Below are positions 38,260 through 46,737 of a DNA stretch of 64,000 bases, piece by piece (position 1 is the first letter of the stretch; every line of letters begins with the position of its first letter). Source of the DNA: a virus. The DNA lies in IMG/VR virus record IMGVR_UViG_3300025732_000023, positions 1 to 64,000 of that record. One strand, 5' to 3'. Below the pieces are notes generated by a model. It did not search any database. It saw only the letters and a program-made list of their open reading frames with translations, and had not been told where the DNA came from. Both the position numbers and the translations under genes were made by a program.

Positions 38260-40404
38260 TCAGGCAACCAACTCCACAAATTCCCCAAGAATTTTTTTGT
38301 TCATCTTTTTGGACTTCAAACTCTTAACAAAAGCAGATTTGATTTGTGCTTTGGTTGCACATTCGTGTACATCAAATTCACTGTCCTGAGCAAGGGCGCT
38401 AGCAGAAAGACCGAAGTAAGAATGATACCCAGACTTCTTAATAGTGAATGCTTTCTCTTTTTTCCAAGAACTCATTGTCTTTTCATAATCAGGTCCAAAG
38501 AATCCACAGTAACGACGAATGAAAGAACCAGCATCACGTGATTCAAGAACACGAATACCAATGAAGTTAATATCAGCAAACCTATCCCGAAGATTGCGAA
38601 GCAGAATGTCAGTAAACTCGTGATAATCACAATCACAAGAATAAGTCATACCAGTCTTACGATCACGAATGAATGCATTAGGACCGATATGTGACGTGCC
38701 CATAAAAGGTTCTTCCTCCCAGCGACGCTGAACTTCACGGTGATATTTGAGCATAGATCCTTCACCATCACTCAATACAACACACTGAACTTTTTGAAGT
38801 TTGTTTTCACTCTGAAACTTTGGAAGAATCTGATGAAGAGAAATCATTGCCTCATTCAAAGGAGTGCCAGAAAGACTCATTCCAAGAGGAGCAGAATAAC
38901 GTACATATGAATTATATCGGAAGGATGCTGCAAGGCGAAAGATATTTTTCATTTGAATATCCAACGTCTTACCATTCACTTTACTAGTAATCAGATTCAT
39001 CATAGAGAACCATTCACCAACTTGAACAAGACCATCACGCTTTTTGTAGGAGAGTTCACGAAGGTTTGCTTTGCCTTCTGCATCATAACTTACAAGAGGA
39101 TAATCGGTAGTGAAAGCATAAACTTCAAAAGGAATAGAAACTTTTTTGCAGAACCAAACAAGATTGAAAAGTTGCTTAACAGTATCCACCATTACATTAC
39201 CCATTGAACCAGACCAGTCCAGCACAAACACCAGACCGTGATTCTTACCATCAGCAAGTGTAGTTACTTTGCTGAAGATATCTTCATTGTACTTATAAGT
39301 ATGCAGTTTAGAGCAATCCAAAACACCAGTGCGAGAAGTTGAGGCACGTGCATAAGAATCTGCTGCCTTCCGACACTCAAACTCTTTCACTAGATAGTTG
39401 ACTTCTTTTTGAGCAGAACGCTTGAACTCAGCAAACTTCTTATCAACCTCACCAAAAATATCATTTTCAGAGTATTCATTTTTTTCAAGGTAGTTGCCCC
39501 ACTCCAAAAGACACTTTTGATGAATCTCCGAGTTAGGAACAATAATCTTATTCAGATCAACCTGAGGAAGTTCAAGATAAACATTCTCATAACCGTCATT
39601 ATTGACTAGATCTTTAAGTGCCTCTTCAAGATTATCCATCGTCTTAACTTCAGGTTCTTCATCTTTCTCAGAACCCTGAGAAGTAGATTGCTTCTCCTGC
39701 CCAGTTTCGCTAGACGTAGGAGATTCGGAAGTTTCATCCTGAGGTTGGTCATTCTCACCCTCTTGCTGATCTGAAAAATCAGAGGCAGGTTGTTGACTTG
39801 CACCAGAATCCTGCGATTCCAGATTGTCCATCGGAGTCTTGGTTTCTTCCTCTTGCTTATGCTTACAATACTTATAAAGTGCTTCTGCAGCAATCAGAAC
39901 ATCGGCAAAGGTTTCGGTTTCTGCAATCAGGTTGATAATCTCAGTCTCTTCACCACGCTCAATAGGCACATCAACATAGTTACCAACCTTGAACCACAGG
40001 TTTGCACGGTCGGCAAGATTATAAGTATCCAGATTATCATCCTTGATTTGGAAGAAATCCTCATCAGCAAGTTCTTTGTATCCGTTATAGAAGGTCTTGG
40101 CAAGACCAGCATAACGACGTTTCATTAGTTTCTCAATGCGAGCATCCTCCACCACATTCACAAACTGTGGAGGAATCTTGTGTTCCTTCAACCAATCTTC
40201 ATCAGGTGTATAAAGAGCGTGTCCGACTTCGTGACCCACCAGAAGATCATAAACAGTTCCACTTGCACGTTCCCATAGAGGAAGAGTCAGAACACGAGTA
40301 TGAACATTGAAACAAGCAGTCTCCACCTTCTTATGCTCAACCACAAGATCTTCTGTGGCAAGAAGTTTAGCAAGTTGGGACTTGATTTCGTGGCGAACGG
40401 TCAT
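38260..40404 (-). CDS. CobT-like protein: HExxH metallopeptidase-like plus VWA domain
   Basis: 714 residues. The N-terminal part has GHEVGHALYTPDEDW (about 67-81), an HExxH zinc-peptidase motif, then an acidic Gln/Ser/Glu-rich linker (about 190-270). The C-terminal half holds a von Willebrand A domain with FVLDWSGSMGN (DxSxS metal site), LSGTPLNEAM (its conserved Thr) and VVLSDGEGS. This is the layout of CobT-like and MoxR-partner proteins, adjacent to cobS. No corrin genes are present, so protein remodelling or proteolysis is likelier than cobalt insertion. The gene is bounded on both sides by the same promoter-terminator module. Confidence 0.88.
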   Translation of the reverse strand: MTVRHEIKSQLAKLLATEDLVVEHKKVETACFNVHTRVLTLPLWERASGTVYDLLVGHEVGHALYTPDEDWLKEHKIPPQFVNVVEDARIEKLMKRRYAGLAKTFYNGYKELADEDFFQIKDDNLDTYNLADRANLWFKVGNYVDVPIERGEETEIINLIAETETFADVLIAAEALYKYCKHKQEEETKTPMDNLESQDSGASQQPASDFSDQQEGENDQPQDETSESPTSSETGQEKQSTSQGSEKDEEPEVKTMDNLEEALKDLVNNDGYENVYLELPQVDLNKIIVPNSEIHQKCLLEWGNYLEKNEYSENDIFGEVDKKFAEFKRSAQKEVNYLVKEFECRKAADSYARASTSRTGVLDCSKLHTYKYNEDIFSKVTTLADGKNHGLVFVLDWSGSMGNVMVDTVKQLFNLVWFCKKVSIPFEVYAFTTDYPLVSYDAEGKANLRELSYKKRDGLVQVGEWFSMMNLITSKVNGKTLDIQMKNIFRLAASFRYNSYVRYSAPLGMSLSGTPLNEAMISLHQILPKFQSENKLQKVQCVVLSDGEGSMLKYHREVQRRWEEEPFMGTSHIGPNAFIRDRKTGMTYSCDCDYHEFTDILLRNLRDRFADINFIGIRVLESRDAGSFIRRYCGFFGPDYEKTMSSWKKEKAFTIKKSGYHSYFGLSASALAQDSEFDVHECATKAQIKSAFVKSLKSKKMNKKILGEFVELVA

Positions 40405-40426
40405 AGGTCTGATTCTTTACAGGACC

Positions 40427-40471
40427 ATTATACAAAAAAAGGAGGTCAGAAGACCTCCTAATGTGCCAGTT
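40427..40471 (-). promoter_or_regulatory. cobT-like gene promoter: TATAAT with AACTGGCA 31 bases upstream
   Basis: Minus strand TATAAT at 40427-40432 (TG one base before it), AACTGGCA at 40464-40471, gap 31 bases as at cobS and the gp43 operon. No -35 consensus (40450-40455 reads GGTCTT). Expected start near 40420, leader about 16 bases. Confidence 0.68.
40433..40459 (-). terminator. Terminator of the 40483-41154 gene
   Basis: Stem AGGAGGTC-AGAA-GACCTCCT (40440-40459) and seven T leftward, running into the TATAAT of the next promoter. Confidence 0.88.
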
Positions 40472-40482
40472 TGGGAAGTGGG

Positions 40483-41154
40483 TCAGACTCCCTTTAAACG
40501 AATTCCAGTGATCGGATCATAACCTGGTTTGTCACCTTTGTATGTGCCACCCGCATTTCCTGATCCTCCTTTATTCACAATCCCCTTTGCTCTCTGATAA
40601 TCAGGAGATTCTAAATCTTTATCTTTTGGGATTAATTGCTCAACAATACTTCCTTTCCACTCTTCACTCATATTTGCCATAATAGCAAGAGCTGCTTGAT
40701 TGGTATCAGCGTAACCTTCGGCAACTAGGTATTCTAGAATAACATCAAAAAGATCAGTTTCTACTTCTTCCTTTGCTTGTGCCTTGAACATCGCAGCAGC
40801 AGCAACTCTTTCACCTGCTTCCTTTGAACCATACTGCTTTGCCGCTTTTTCTGCAACCTTTTCAAAACCTTTACCCGGTTTGCCGATATCTTTACCAGCA
40901 CGTGCTTTCTTAGCAAGTGCAGAACGCTCCTCCGCAGAAGGCATTACTTTCTTACCAGTCCCGTGAGCAATTCTTTTTGCTTCGGTAACTTCTTCTTTCT
41001 TCTTTTCTTTCTTCTTACCATTCATTTCAGGAGTCTCTTTTTCAGTCTTCTCCTCATCCTCACACTCACAATCAGATTCAACAATGACTTCTTCTGGTTG
41101 AGCATAAACGGAAGCATACGCCTCCATCAGATCTTTTACTAGTTTTGCTTCCAT
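40483..41154 (-). CDS. Virion or internal head protein with EGY-type domain (223 aa)
   Basis: Highly charged protein. The N-terminus (LVKDLMEAYASVYAQPEE) resembles those at 8830 and 41185. An acidic then Lys-rich low-complexity stretch follows (KKKEKKKEE reading region), then a helical domain with FEKVAEKAAKQYGSKEAG. Residues about 130-168 are the clearest copy of the recurring helical domain (LFDVILEYLVAEGYADTNQ, ending SEEWKGSIVEQL). The C-terminus is Gly-rich and basic. No catalytic motif. CTAAATAA lies 20 bases before the ATG. Confidence 0.75.
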   Translation of the reverse strand: MEAKLVKDLMEAYASVYAQPEEVIVESDCECEDEEKTEKETPEMNGKKKEKKKEEVTEAKRIAHGTGKKVMPSAEERSALAKKARAGKDIGKPGKGFEKVAEKAAKQYGSKEAGERVAAAAMFKAQAKEEVETDLFDVILEYLVAEGYADTNQAALAIMANMSEEWKGSIVEQLIPKDKDLESPDYQRAKGIVNKGGSGNAGGTYKGDKPGYDPITGIRLKGV

Positions 41155-41173
41155 TTTACCAATAGTTTTTTAG

Positions 41174-41181
41174 TTATTTAG
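41174..41181 (-). promoter_or_regulatory. Late-promoter variant CTAAATAA
   Basis: CTAAATAA on the minus strand 20 bases before ATG 41154, overlapping nothing but the short gap to the preceding gene. Confidence 0.5.
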
Positions 41182-41184
41182 CAT

Positions 41185-43551
41185 TTAACCAATATCACCC
41201 TCTGTTGGGGCACCATATCTCCTCAACCAAATCTTAGTACCAAGTTCTTTTGCTTTTGCAGGATCTGATACTCTCAATCTTTCATATTTTTGCAATTCTG
41301 GATCAATTGGTTTAGCAGCAGGTTTTACTGCTGGTTTGGCAGCGGCAGGTTTTACTGCTGGTTTGGCAGCGGCAGGTTTTACTGCTGGTTTGGCAGCGGC
41401 AGGTTTTGCCGCAGGTTTTGGAGAAACACCTGCTCTCCTCAGAATTTCGGGAGTAGGCATTGGATCATTTGGAACACCTTTATTAAGATCTCCACGAGCT
41501 CTGGCAGCAGTTAATGTGCCATCAGCAGTTGGTCTAGGTGCCATTACAGCAGCGGCAACTCCAAGTGGCGTAAGATTTCTAAGTGAAGCAAGTGTTCCAA
41601 GTCCTTGAAGAAGTTTAGATCCACCACCAGGCATTTGTGGTTTTACTGATGGTTTTGTGGAGGTTGATGGTTTTGGTGTCAACTTATCAACACCAGATGG
41701 TTTAGGAGCAGGTTTAGATGCTGGTTTTGTACTTGGAAGTTCTCCCATTAAACCACCACCAGTCATTCTATTCAATCTCTGAACATCTTGGAACTGTTGA
41801 GATCTTACTGAAGTTGCAGGTTTTGCTGCCTGAGTTGCTGCTGTTGGTTTTGCAGCAGGAAGCAATCCACGAACATTGGTCTGTGACGGTCTTAATTGAG
41901 ATTGTGGTTTAACTGCTTGTTGTACTCTACCCCACAAGTTTCTAGCACCAGAGACAGTATCAGAAACTTGCCTCCAAGGATCTGGAAGAATATTTCTAAC
42001 ACCTTGTGGCAATAAACCACGAGGATTCGATCCAGATAATCTTGTTGAAGATGGCAATTCTCTAACAGTTACTGGTTGAATTCTTGTACTTACTGGTTTT
42101 CCAGTAAGTGGTTTAGCAGTAGGAGTTATAGCACCAGGTTTAGCAGTAGGAGTTATAGCACCACCAGGAGTAGCACGAGTTATAGCACCACCGCGAGCAG
42201 AACTAGACGAAGGTGGTAATGCTCCACGAACATTAGGACCAGAAGAACCAGTTAGTGCTCTTGTTGATGTGGTTGGTTTAGTGGATGATGGTTTAGTAAT
42301 ATCTTGAATTCTATTTCCTGTTGTTCCACCTCTCCAAGGATCTGGAGAAATGTTTGATCCCCTAGGAGAAGTTCTAATAGTTTGCGTAGATGTTCTAATA
42401 ATTGGTGCTGGTGACTGTGCTCTTACATTTGGTGCCTTTACTGGTGCAGATGCAGATGGTGCAGACCCTGCTCCAATAGATGTTCCAAGAATATCAGATA
42501 CTCCTGCTCTTAAAACATTTCTGGCAACTTGCCCAGCAGTAACTCCAGGTTTTCCAATTCCAGTTCTACTCTGAACTGCTCTAATAAAATCATTCCAAGC
42601 CGCTTCATTTACAAGTTCAACCATAATTTGGTTGCTCTGTTGCTCAGTATATCCCTCATCAAGAAGAATTTCTAGAACTTGATCATAGATATTAACTTCT
42701 TCTTTAACTGGTGATGATATTTTTGTCCAATCAGTTTGTCGAATAGCATTACGATTTATAATTGGAATTGGAGGAGGAACAGGTCCACCTCTAAATGTAG
42801 GTCCAGGACCCATTGTTGTACCAAAGTCTCCTGGTTTAATTTCTGGTTTAGGTGTAGGAAGGGTAGTAGTAGAAGTTGGTGCAGTTGGTTTCACAACAGC
42901 AGTAGGTTCGGGAGTGCCACTCATCATTCTCTGAACTCTTTCCTGCCCTTCAATACCTGCTCTAAGTTTATCAGGGCCAAGAAGTCTCTTTGCTCTTGCA
43001 CTCATTAATGCTTGTGCTTCTTTCGAAGGACCTGCCATCGTTGCCTGAGCAGATGCCTTACGGAGATCATCAAGTTCTTGTTGAAATGACTTTTGAGGAG
43101 CGGCAGGAGGAGTAACAGTAGAAGAAGTGCTGCTAGGACTGGCAGTGGTTGTAGATGGTTGAGAAGTTACTGGCGTAACTGTTCTTTTACCAGATGCATC
43201 ATATGATACATTTACAGGTTTTCCACCAAGAGTTGCTGGATATTGTTTACCAACTGTTACGGTTCCACCCTTACCACCAGCGGCAGCAACTGTTTGCGAA
43301 CTAGTTGTAGTTGGTTTAGGTGATGTTTGAGTAGTAGTAGTAGCGGTAGTTGTTGTTTGTACTGGTTTTGGTTTAGGTGCTGTAGATGCCGCCTTCAATT
43401 CATCAGGAGTTGGTGTTGTTCTTCCATCGGTAGGATAAGTCAGTGTTCCATCAGGTTTTACCAAATACCGATTTCCACCAAATACGGTATATTGTTGCTC
43501 ATAAATTGAATTATATGCTTCTTGTAAACTTTTATAATTTTTGTCGCTCAT
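41185..43551 (-). CDS. Giant low-complexity virion protein with EGY-type domain (788 aa)
   Basis: 788 residues, very rich in Pro, Thr, Ser, Ala and Lys. N-terminus YKSLQEAYNSIYEQQ matches the EAYxSIY type. Residues 20-50 (FGGNRYLVKPDGTLTYPTDG) resemble the opening of structured units in related proteins. Near 295-330 lies one copy of the recurring helical domain (IYDQVLEILLDEGYTEQQ). Short repeats are visible: PGAITPTAK twice and KPAAAKPAV three times near the end. Likely a flexible structural or packed protein. Late box GATAAATA lies 21 bases upstream. Confidence 0.78.
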   Translation of the reverse strand: MSDKNYKSLQEAYNSIYEQQYTVFGGNRYLVKPDGTLTYPTDGRTTPTPDELKAASTAPKPKPVQTTTTATTTTQTSPKPTTTSSQTVAAAGGKGGTVTVGKQYPATLGGKPVNVSYDASGKRTVTPVTSQPSTTTASPSSTSSTVTPPAAPQKSFQQELDDLRKASAQATMAGPSKEAQALMSARAKRLLGPDKLRAGIEGQERVQRMMSGTPEPTAVVKPTAPTSTTTLPTPKPEIKPGDFGTTMGPGPTFRGGPVPPPIPIINRNAIRQTDWTKISSPVKEEVNIYDQVLEILLDEGYTEQQSNQIMVELVNEAAWNDFIRAVQSRTGIGKPGVTAGQVARNVLRAGVSDILGTSIGAGSAPSASAPVKAPNVRAQSPAPIIRTSTQTIRTSPRGSNISPDPWRGGTTGNRIQDITKPSSTKPTTSTRALTGSSGPNVRGALPPSSSSARGGAITRATPGGAITPTAKPGAITPTAKPLTGKPVSTRIQPVTVRELPSSTRLSGSNPRGLLPQGVRNILPDPWRQVSDTVSGARNLWGRVQQAVKPQSQLRPSQTNVRGLLPAAKPTAATQAAKPATSVRSQQFQDVQRLNRMTGGGLMGELPSTKPASKPAPKPSGVDKLTPKPSTSTKPSVKPQMPGGGSKLLQGLGTLASLRNLTPLGVAAAVMAPRPTADGTLTAARARGDLNKGVPNDPMPTPEILRRAGVSPKPAAKPAAAKPAVKPAAAKPAVKPAAAKPAVKPAAKPIDPELQKYERLRVSDPAKAKELGTKIWLRRYGAPTEGDIG
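41320..41400 (-). repeat. Three perfect 27-bp tandem repeats
   Basis: Units 41320-41346, 41347-41373 and 41374-41400 are identical, encoding nine residues (KPAAAKPAV in one phase). A partial unit follows. Perfect identity points to recent slippage; copy number may vary between isolates. Confidence 0.92.
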
Positions 43552-43567
43552 CTCTAAAAGACACTTT

Positions 43568-43714
43568 TTAGATATTTATCAAAAAAGAAGCGCCCCCATT
43601 TTGGAGACGCTTCTTGAGTGCTTGGCGACGTGCTTTTGCTTGTCGGAGTGCTTGCGGTTTTAGTTTTCGCTTTTGCTCCTTTTTTGAATGGTGGTAGCGA
43701 TTTGGGACTTGCAT
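43568..43714 (-). CDS. Very basic 48-residue protein after gene 46
   Basis: 48 residues, about half Lys, Arg, Gln or His (HHSKKEQKRKLKPQALRQAK, RRQALKKRLQNGG). ATG at 43714 shares its A with the TAA of gene 46 (TAATG). Its 3' end contains the terminator hairpin and the next late promoter. It could bind nucleic acid next to the gp46/47 nuclease, but the composition is the only hint. Real translation is supported only by coupling. Confidence 0.5.
   Translation of the reverse strand: MQVPNRYHHSKKEQKRKLKPQALRQAKARRQALKKRLQNGGASFLINI
43573..43580 (-). promoter_or_regulatory. Late promoter GATAAATA fused to terminator T-run
   Basis: GATAAATA 21 bases before ATG 43551, directly after the T-run of the hairpin at 43587-43613. 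Confidence 0.72.
43581..43613 (-). terminator. Terminator after gene 46 and its small partner
   Basis: Eleven-pair stem starting GAAGCG / CGCTTC (43587-43597 with 43603-43613, two G-T pairs), loop of five, then six T leftward. Confidence 0.87.
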
Positions 43715-45441
43715 TAGTCTTGTGCTTGTGGAGACATCATACGAGAAAAACCTTTGACTTTTTCAAACCTTATGACACTTTCAAATTTGTCATGCAGGTC
43801 TGACTTATGAGAGATCACAAAGATATTAGCATCTTTAATCACATAACGGATAATCTTCAAGAACTCATCAGTGCCGAAACCATCAAGTGAAGAATCAAAT
43901 ACCTCATCCATAATCAGCAGATTGGTATTAACGGAGTTTTTGACTCGGGCGACTTCTCTCCAAGTGAAGAGAAGGGCAAGGTCGATTCTCATTTTTTCAC
44001 CCTCACTGAATGAACTATATGAAAAGTCTTCGTGAATGGGTGACTTTACCGTTTCGTTAAATTCTTCATCCAGATTGAAATTAATATAAAAATCCATCAT
44101 CTGAAGGTAACGATTCACCTGCTGATTTATGAACGGAAGATACTTCTTAATTATCTTCGTTTTAACGCCATCGTCCTTGAGTAAGGAATAGGCAAAATCG
44201 TAATAAACGATTTCTTCTTTTTTCTTTGCTAATTCTTCAAATGTTTTTTGGAGATTGGAGCGAAATTCTTCTAACTTCTCATGCTCAGTATTTCGGTTTG
44301 CAAGGTTTTGGGTAATTGTTTGAATTTCATTTTCAAGATCTCGGATTTGTCGCTGGTTAAGTGATATCCGAGTATTGTTTTGAGAAATCTCATGATTGAG
44401 TTTCGTAATCTCCTTGGAAAGTGCGTTGAATTGACGCTCTCGTTCCTGTTCGAACTTTATTGTTTGTTCAAGTTCTTCATAACCATCTTTAAGTTCCTTT
44501 GCTTTATTTTGAGCGTCGGTAATTCTATTTAACCGAAACTCTTCTTCGATAGTTTGGGTACATGTAGGGCATACCGTATTTTCAGTAAAAAACTTATGCT
44601 CTTTGGTAATTGCAGATACTTTCTGGGAGATTTTACCTTTTAGATTGTTTAGTTTTACTAACTTATCACCAGCACCAATAACTTCTTCTTGTTCTTTTGT
44701 GAACTTAAAAATCTTTTCTTCTGTTTTAGAATTTTCAGCAATATAAACACCAACCTCAGAATCTAATTTGGTAATCTTTTCCTTATTAGAATTAATATTG
44801 GCATTACCACGATTTTCCAGTTCTTCGATGAAGTCTTCCTGCATCTTCATCTTGTCCTTAATATTATCCTTCCTCAAATCAAGAGATTTGACCTGCTCCC
44901 TTTTTTCCCGAAGTTTATCCTTTACAAGGTTATTCATTGCAGAGAATACACGAATATCCAAAAGATCTTCGATCACCTCACGACGATTCGATGTCGTAAG
45001 TTGCATAAATGGAACAAAAGTACTACTACCCAGAATTACAATCTGAGTAAAGGATTTGTAATTAAGTTTGAGAATACTTTCTTCAAGGATACGCTGCATC
45101 GCACGATCATCTGCTTCACGATGCATTGGAGTTCCATTTACAACTATATCAAATACTGATGGTTTGATACCACGTCGAATAAGATACTGACGAGTATTAA
45201 TTGCAAACTCAACTTCAACAACACATTCTCTTTCATTAGTTGTGTTAACAAGTTGGGGTTTATTAATTTTCCTGAATGGTTTATTAAACAGAACAAAAGT
45301 CAAAGCATCCAGAATAGTGGACTTACCAGCTCCGTTTGTTCCAATAATAAGATTTGTGTGATTACTTTGGAAGTCAACTTCTGTAAAACTGTTTCCAGTT
45401 GAAAGAAAATTACGCCAACGGATCTTTTGAAAGGTTATCAT
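43714..45441 (-). CDS. gp46: Recombination endonuclease subunit gp46 (Rad50/SbcC-like)
   Basis: SMC-type ATPase that with gp47 resects DNA ends for recombination-dependent replication and host DNA breakdown. 575 aa. Walker A GTNGAGKSTIL (about 34-44), long coiled coils around a zinc hook CPTC (about 299), ABC signature FSEGEKMRIDLAL and Walker B LLIMDEVFDS, with His in VISHKSD. Close to T4 gp46 in length and motif order. It overlaps the DUF3110 gene by 32 bases. Confidence 0.97.
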   Translation of the reverse strand: MITFQKIRWRNFLSTGNSFTEVDFQSNHTNLIIGTNGAGKSTILDALTFVLFNKPFRKINKPQLVNTTNERECVVEVEFAINTRQYLIRRGIKPSVFDIVVNGTPMHREADDRAMQRILEESILKLNYKSFTQIVILGSSTFVPFMQLTTSNRREVIEDLLDIRVFSAMNNLVKDKLREKREQVKSLDLRKDNIKDKMKMQEDFIEELENRGNANINSNKEKITKLDSEVGVYIAENSKTEEKIFKFTKEQEEVIGAGDKLVKLNNLKGKISQKVSAITKEHKFFTENTVCPTCTQTIEEEFRLNRITDAQNKAKELKDGYEELEQTIKFEQERERQFNALSKEITKLNHEISQNNTRISLNQRQIRDLENEIQTITQNLANRNTEHEKLEEFRSNLQKTFEELAKKKEEIVYYDFAYSLLKDDGVKTKIIKKYLPFINQQVNRYLQMMDFYINFNLDEEFNETVKSPIHEDFSYSSFSEGEKMRIDLALLFTWREVARVKNSVNTNLLIMDEVFDSSLDGFGTDEFLKIIRYVIKDANIFVISHKSDLHDKFESVIRFEKVKGFSRMMSPQAQD

Positions 45442-45697
45442 TCAGTTTAGGGGGAATAACAATATCGTTTGCTGTAACGACGGCATATTTGTAATTATAC
45501 CTCTTACAGGTCATTATTGCAAGGGCATCATCAACCTCTACAACATCCATTTCAGTATCTTCCTGATCTTCAAGCATCAAAGCATAACGAACGGCATCAT
45601 CTTCTTCTTCAAAGAGGAAAAGAACCTTTTCCCCATATCTGTTTTGAACAGCGTATGCCCCGTCTTCTTTTTGATCTTTAAGAGTCAGAAGAAACAT
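45410..45697 (-). CDS. DUF3110 protein (95 aa)
   Basis: 95 residues with the DUF3110 core AYAVQNRYGEKVLFLFEEEDD and AVRYALMLEDQ, a family found almost only in cyanobacteria and their phages, which supports a cyanobacterial host. Function unknown. Inserted between genes 47 and 46; overlaps 46 by 32 bases and touches the gp47 stop by one base (TAATG), so it is co-translated with both. Confidence 0.88.
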   Translation of the reverse strand: MFLLTLKDQKEDGAYAVQNRYGEKVLFLFEEEDDAVRYALMLEDQEDTEMDVVEVDDALAIMTCKRYNYKYAVVTANDIVIPPKLNDNLSKDPLA

Positions 45698-46737
45698 TAC
45701 TCAACCTCGCAAGCTTGTGAGTATATCTTTTGTAAAATACCTTTGATGATTGATTTATCACAATCAATTTCAGATTCATCAATATATCTATTCAAAATAG
45801 AAATTGTATTTTCAGACTCTTCAACTTCAAAATCTTCATCAATATGTATTTCAAAATTCTCTACGATTTTGAGTTCTTGAATTCCAGATGAATAAAGTTT
45901 ATCAATGAATTTTTCAAACTTCTTAGGATCAGATTTCTTCTTTACAATGACCTTTACAATTTTTCCAACATACTCACGAGTATCAAATGTTTGATATGGA
46001 GTATCTTCATAGTAAACATTGTAGAAAAGTTTATATGGGTTATTGATCGGTTCAAATCCTAATGTTTCTGTGTCAAAGATATGAAATCCGCGAGTATCAT
46101 TCACATCGTTCCAGAACATCTCATAGGGATTTCCTAGATAGTAGATTTTCCCGTTGTTCGATCGAGTGTGATAGTGTCCCGAGAAGACAAGTTCGAACTT
46201 CTCAAATAGTTCGCTTTCCATACCGTCTTCCATGACGTGCCCGCGATGAGCTCTAAATCCGTTGAGTTCAAGGTGCCCCATCGCACACTTGCAAGATGTA
46301 TTTTGAATAGATTTGAAAGTAGTCTCCTCATTTTCTTGATTAATCCATGGAACAAAAAGTACTTTTAATTTATCTAACTTAACTTCTTCTACCTCAGAAT
46401 AGATTTTGATATTATCATATTCTTTGAGAAGGAGACCTACTGAATTGACTGAGTTTGTATTCTTATAGTATGCTGTGTGGTTCCCAACAATCGTGTGAAC
46501 AGTCACACCCAATTGTTGAAGGCGATCATAATAGTTCTCTTTTGCCCATTCAAGTGCCCAAAGATCAATTGATCTACGGTTATCAAAAGTATCTCCCATA
46601 TCGACAACAGTTTTGATATTGTTCTCTTCCAGATATGGAAAGAAAACGGTATCATAAAACTTTTTAAAATAGTCGTGGAGAAACTTGGACGATTTCCTAG
46701 CACCAAAATGCTGATCTGTAATGATCGCAACCTTCAT
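45697..46737 (-). CDS. gp47: Recombination endonuclease subunit gp47 (Mre11/SbcD-like)
   Basis: Metallophosphoesterase nuclease partner of gp46. 346 aa. Metal motifs in order: DQHFGA (about 8-13), DMGDTFDNR (46-54), VGNHTAYY (about 89-96), MGHLELNGF, and FSGHYHTRS (about 190-198). The C-terminus is acidic and helical and should bind gp46. Start overlaps the gene 55 stop by four bases (ATGA). Confidence 0.97.
   Translation of the reverse strand: MKVAIITDQHFGARKSSKFLHDYFKKFYDTVFFPYLEENNIKTVVDMGDTFDNRRSIDLWALEWAKENYYDRLQQLGVTVHTIVGNHTAYYKNTNSVNSVGLLLKEYDNIKIYSEVEEVKLDKLKVLFVPWINQENEETTFKSIQNTSCKCAMGHLELNGFRAHRGHVMEDGMESELFEKFELVFSGHYHTRSNNGKIYYLGNPYEMFWNDVNDTRGFHIFDTETLGFEPINNPYKLFYNVYYEDTPYQTFDTREYVGKIVKVIVKKKSDPKKFEKFIDKLYSSGIQELKIVENFEIHIDEDFEVEESENTISILNRYIDESEIDCDKSIIKGILQKIYSQACEVE

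Noticed and set aside
37068-40404. Cobalamin synthesis function for the CobS/CobT-like pair
   Set aside because: No CobN or other corrin gene is present, and the VWA protein has an HExxH motif; only the family names are kept.
41320-41400. CRISPR-like repeat array
   Set aside because: Units are directly adjacent with no spacers, and they encode in-frame amino-acid repeats.
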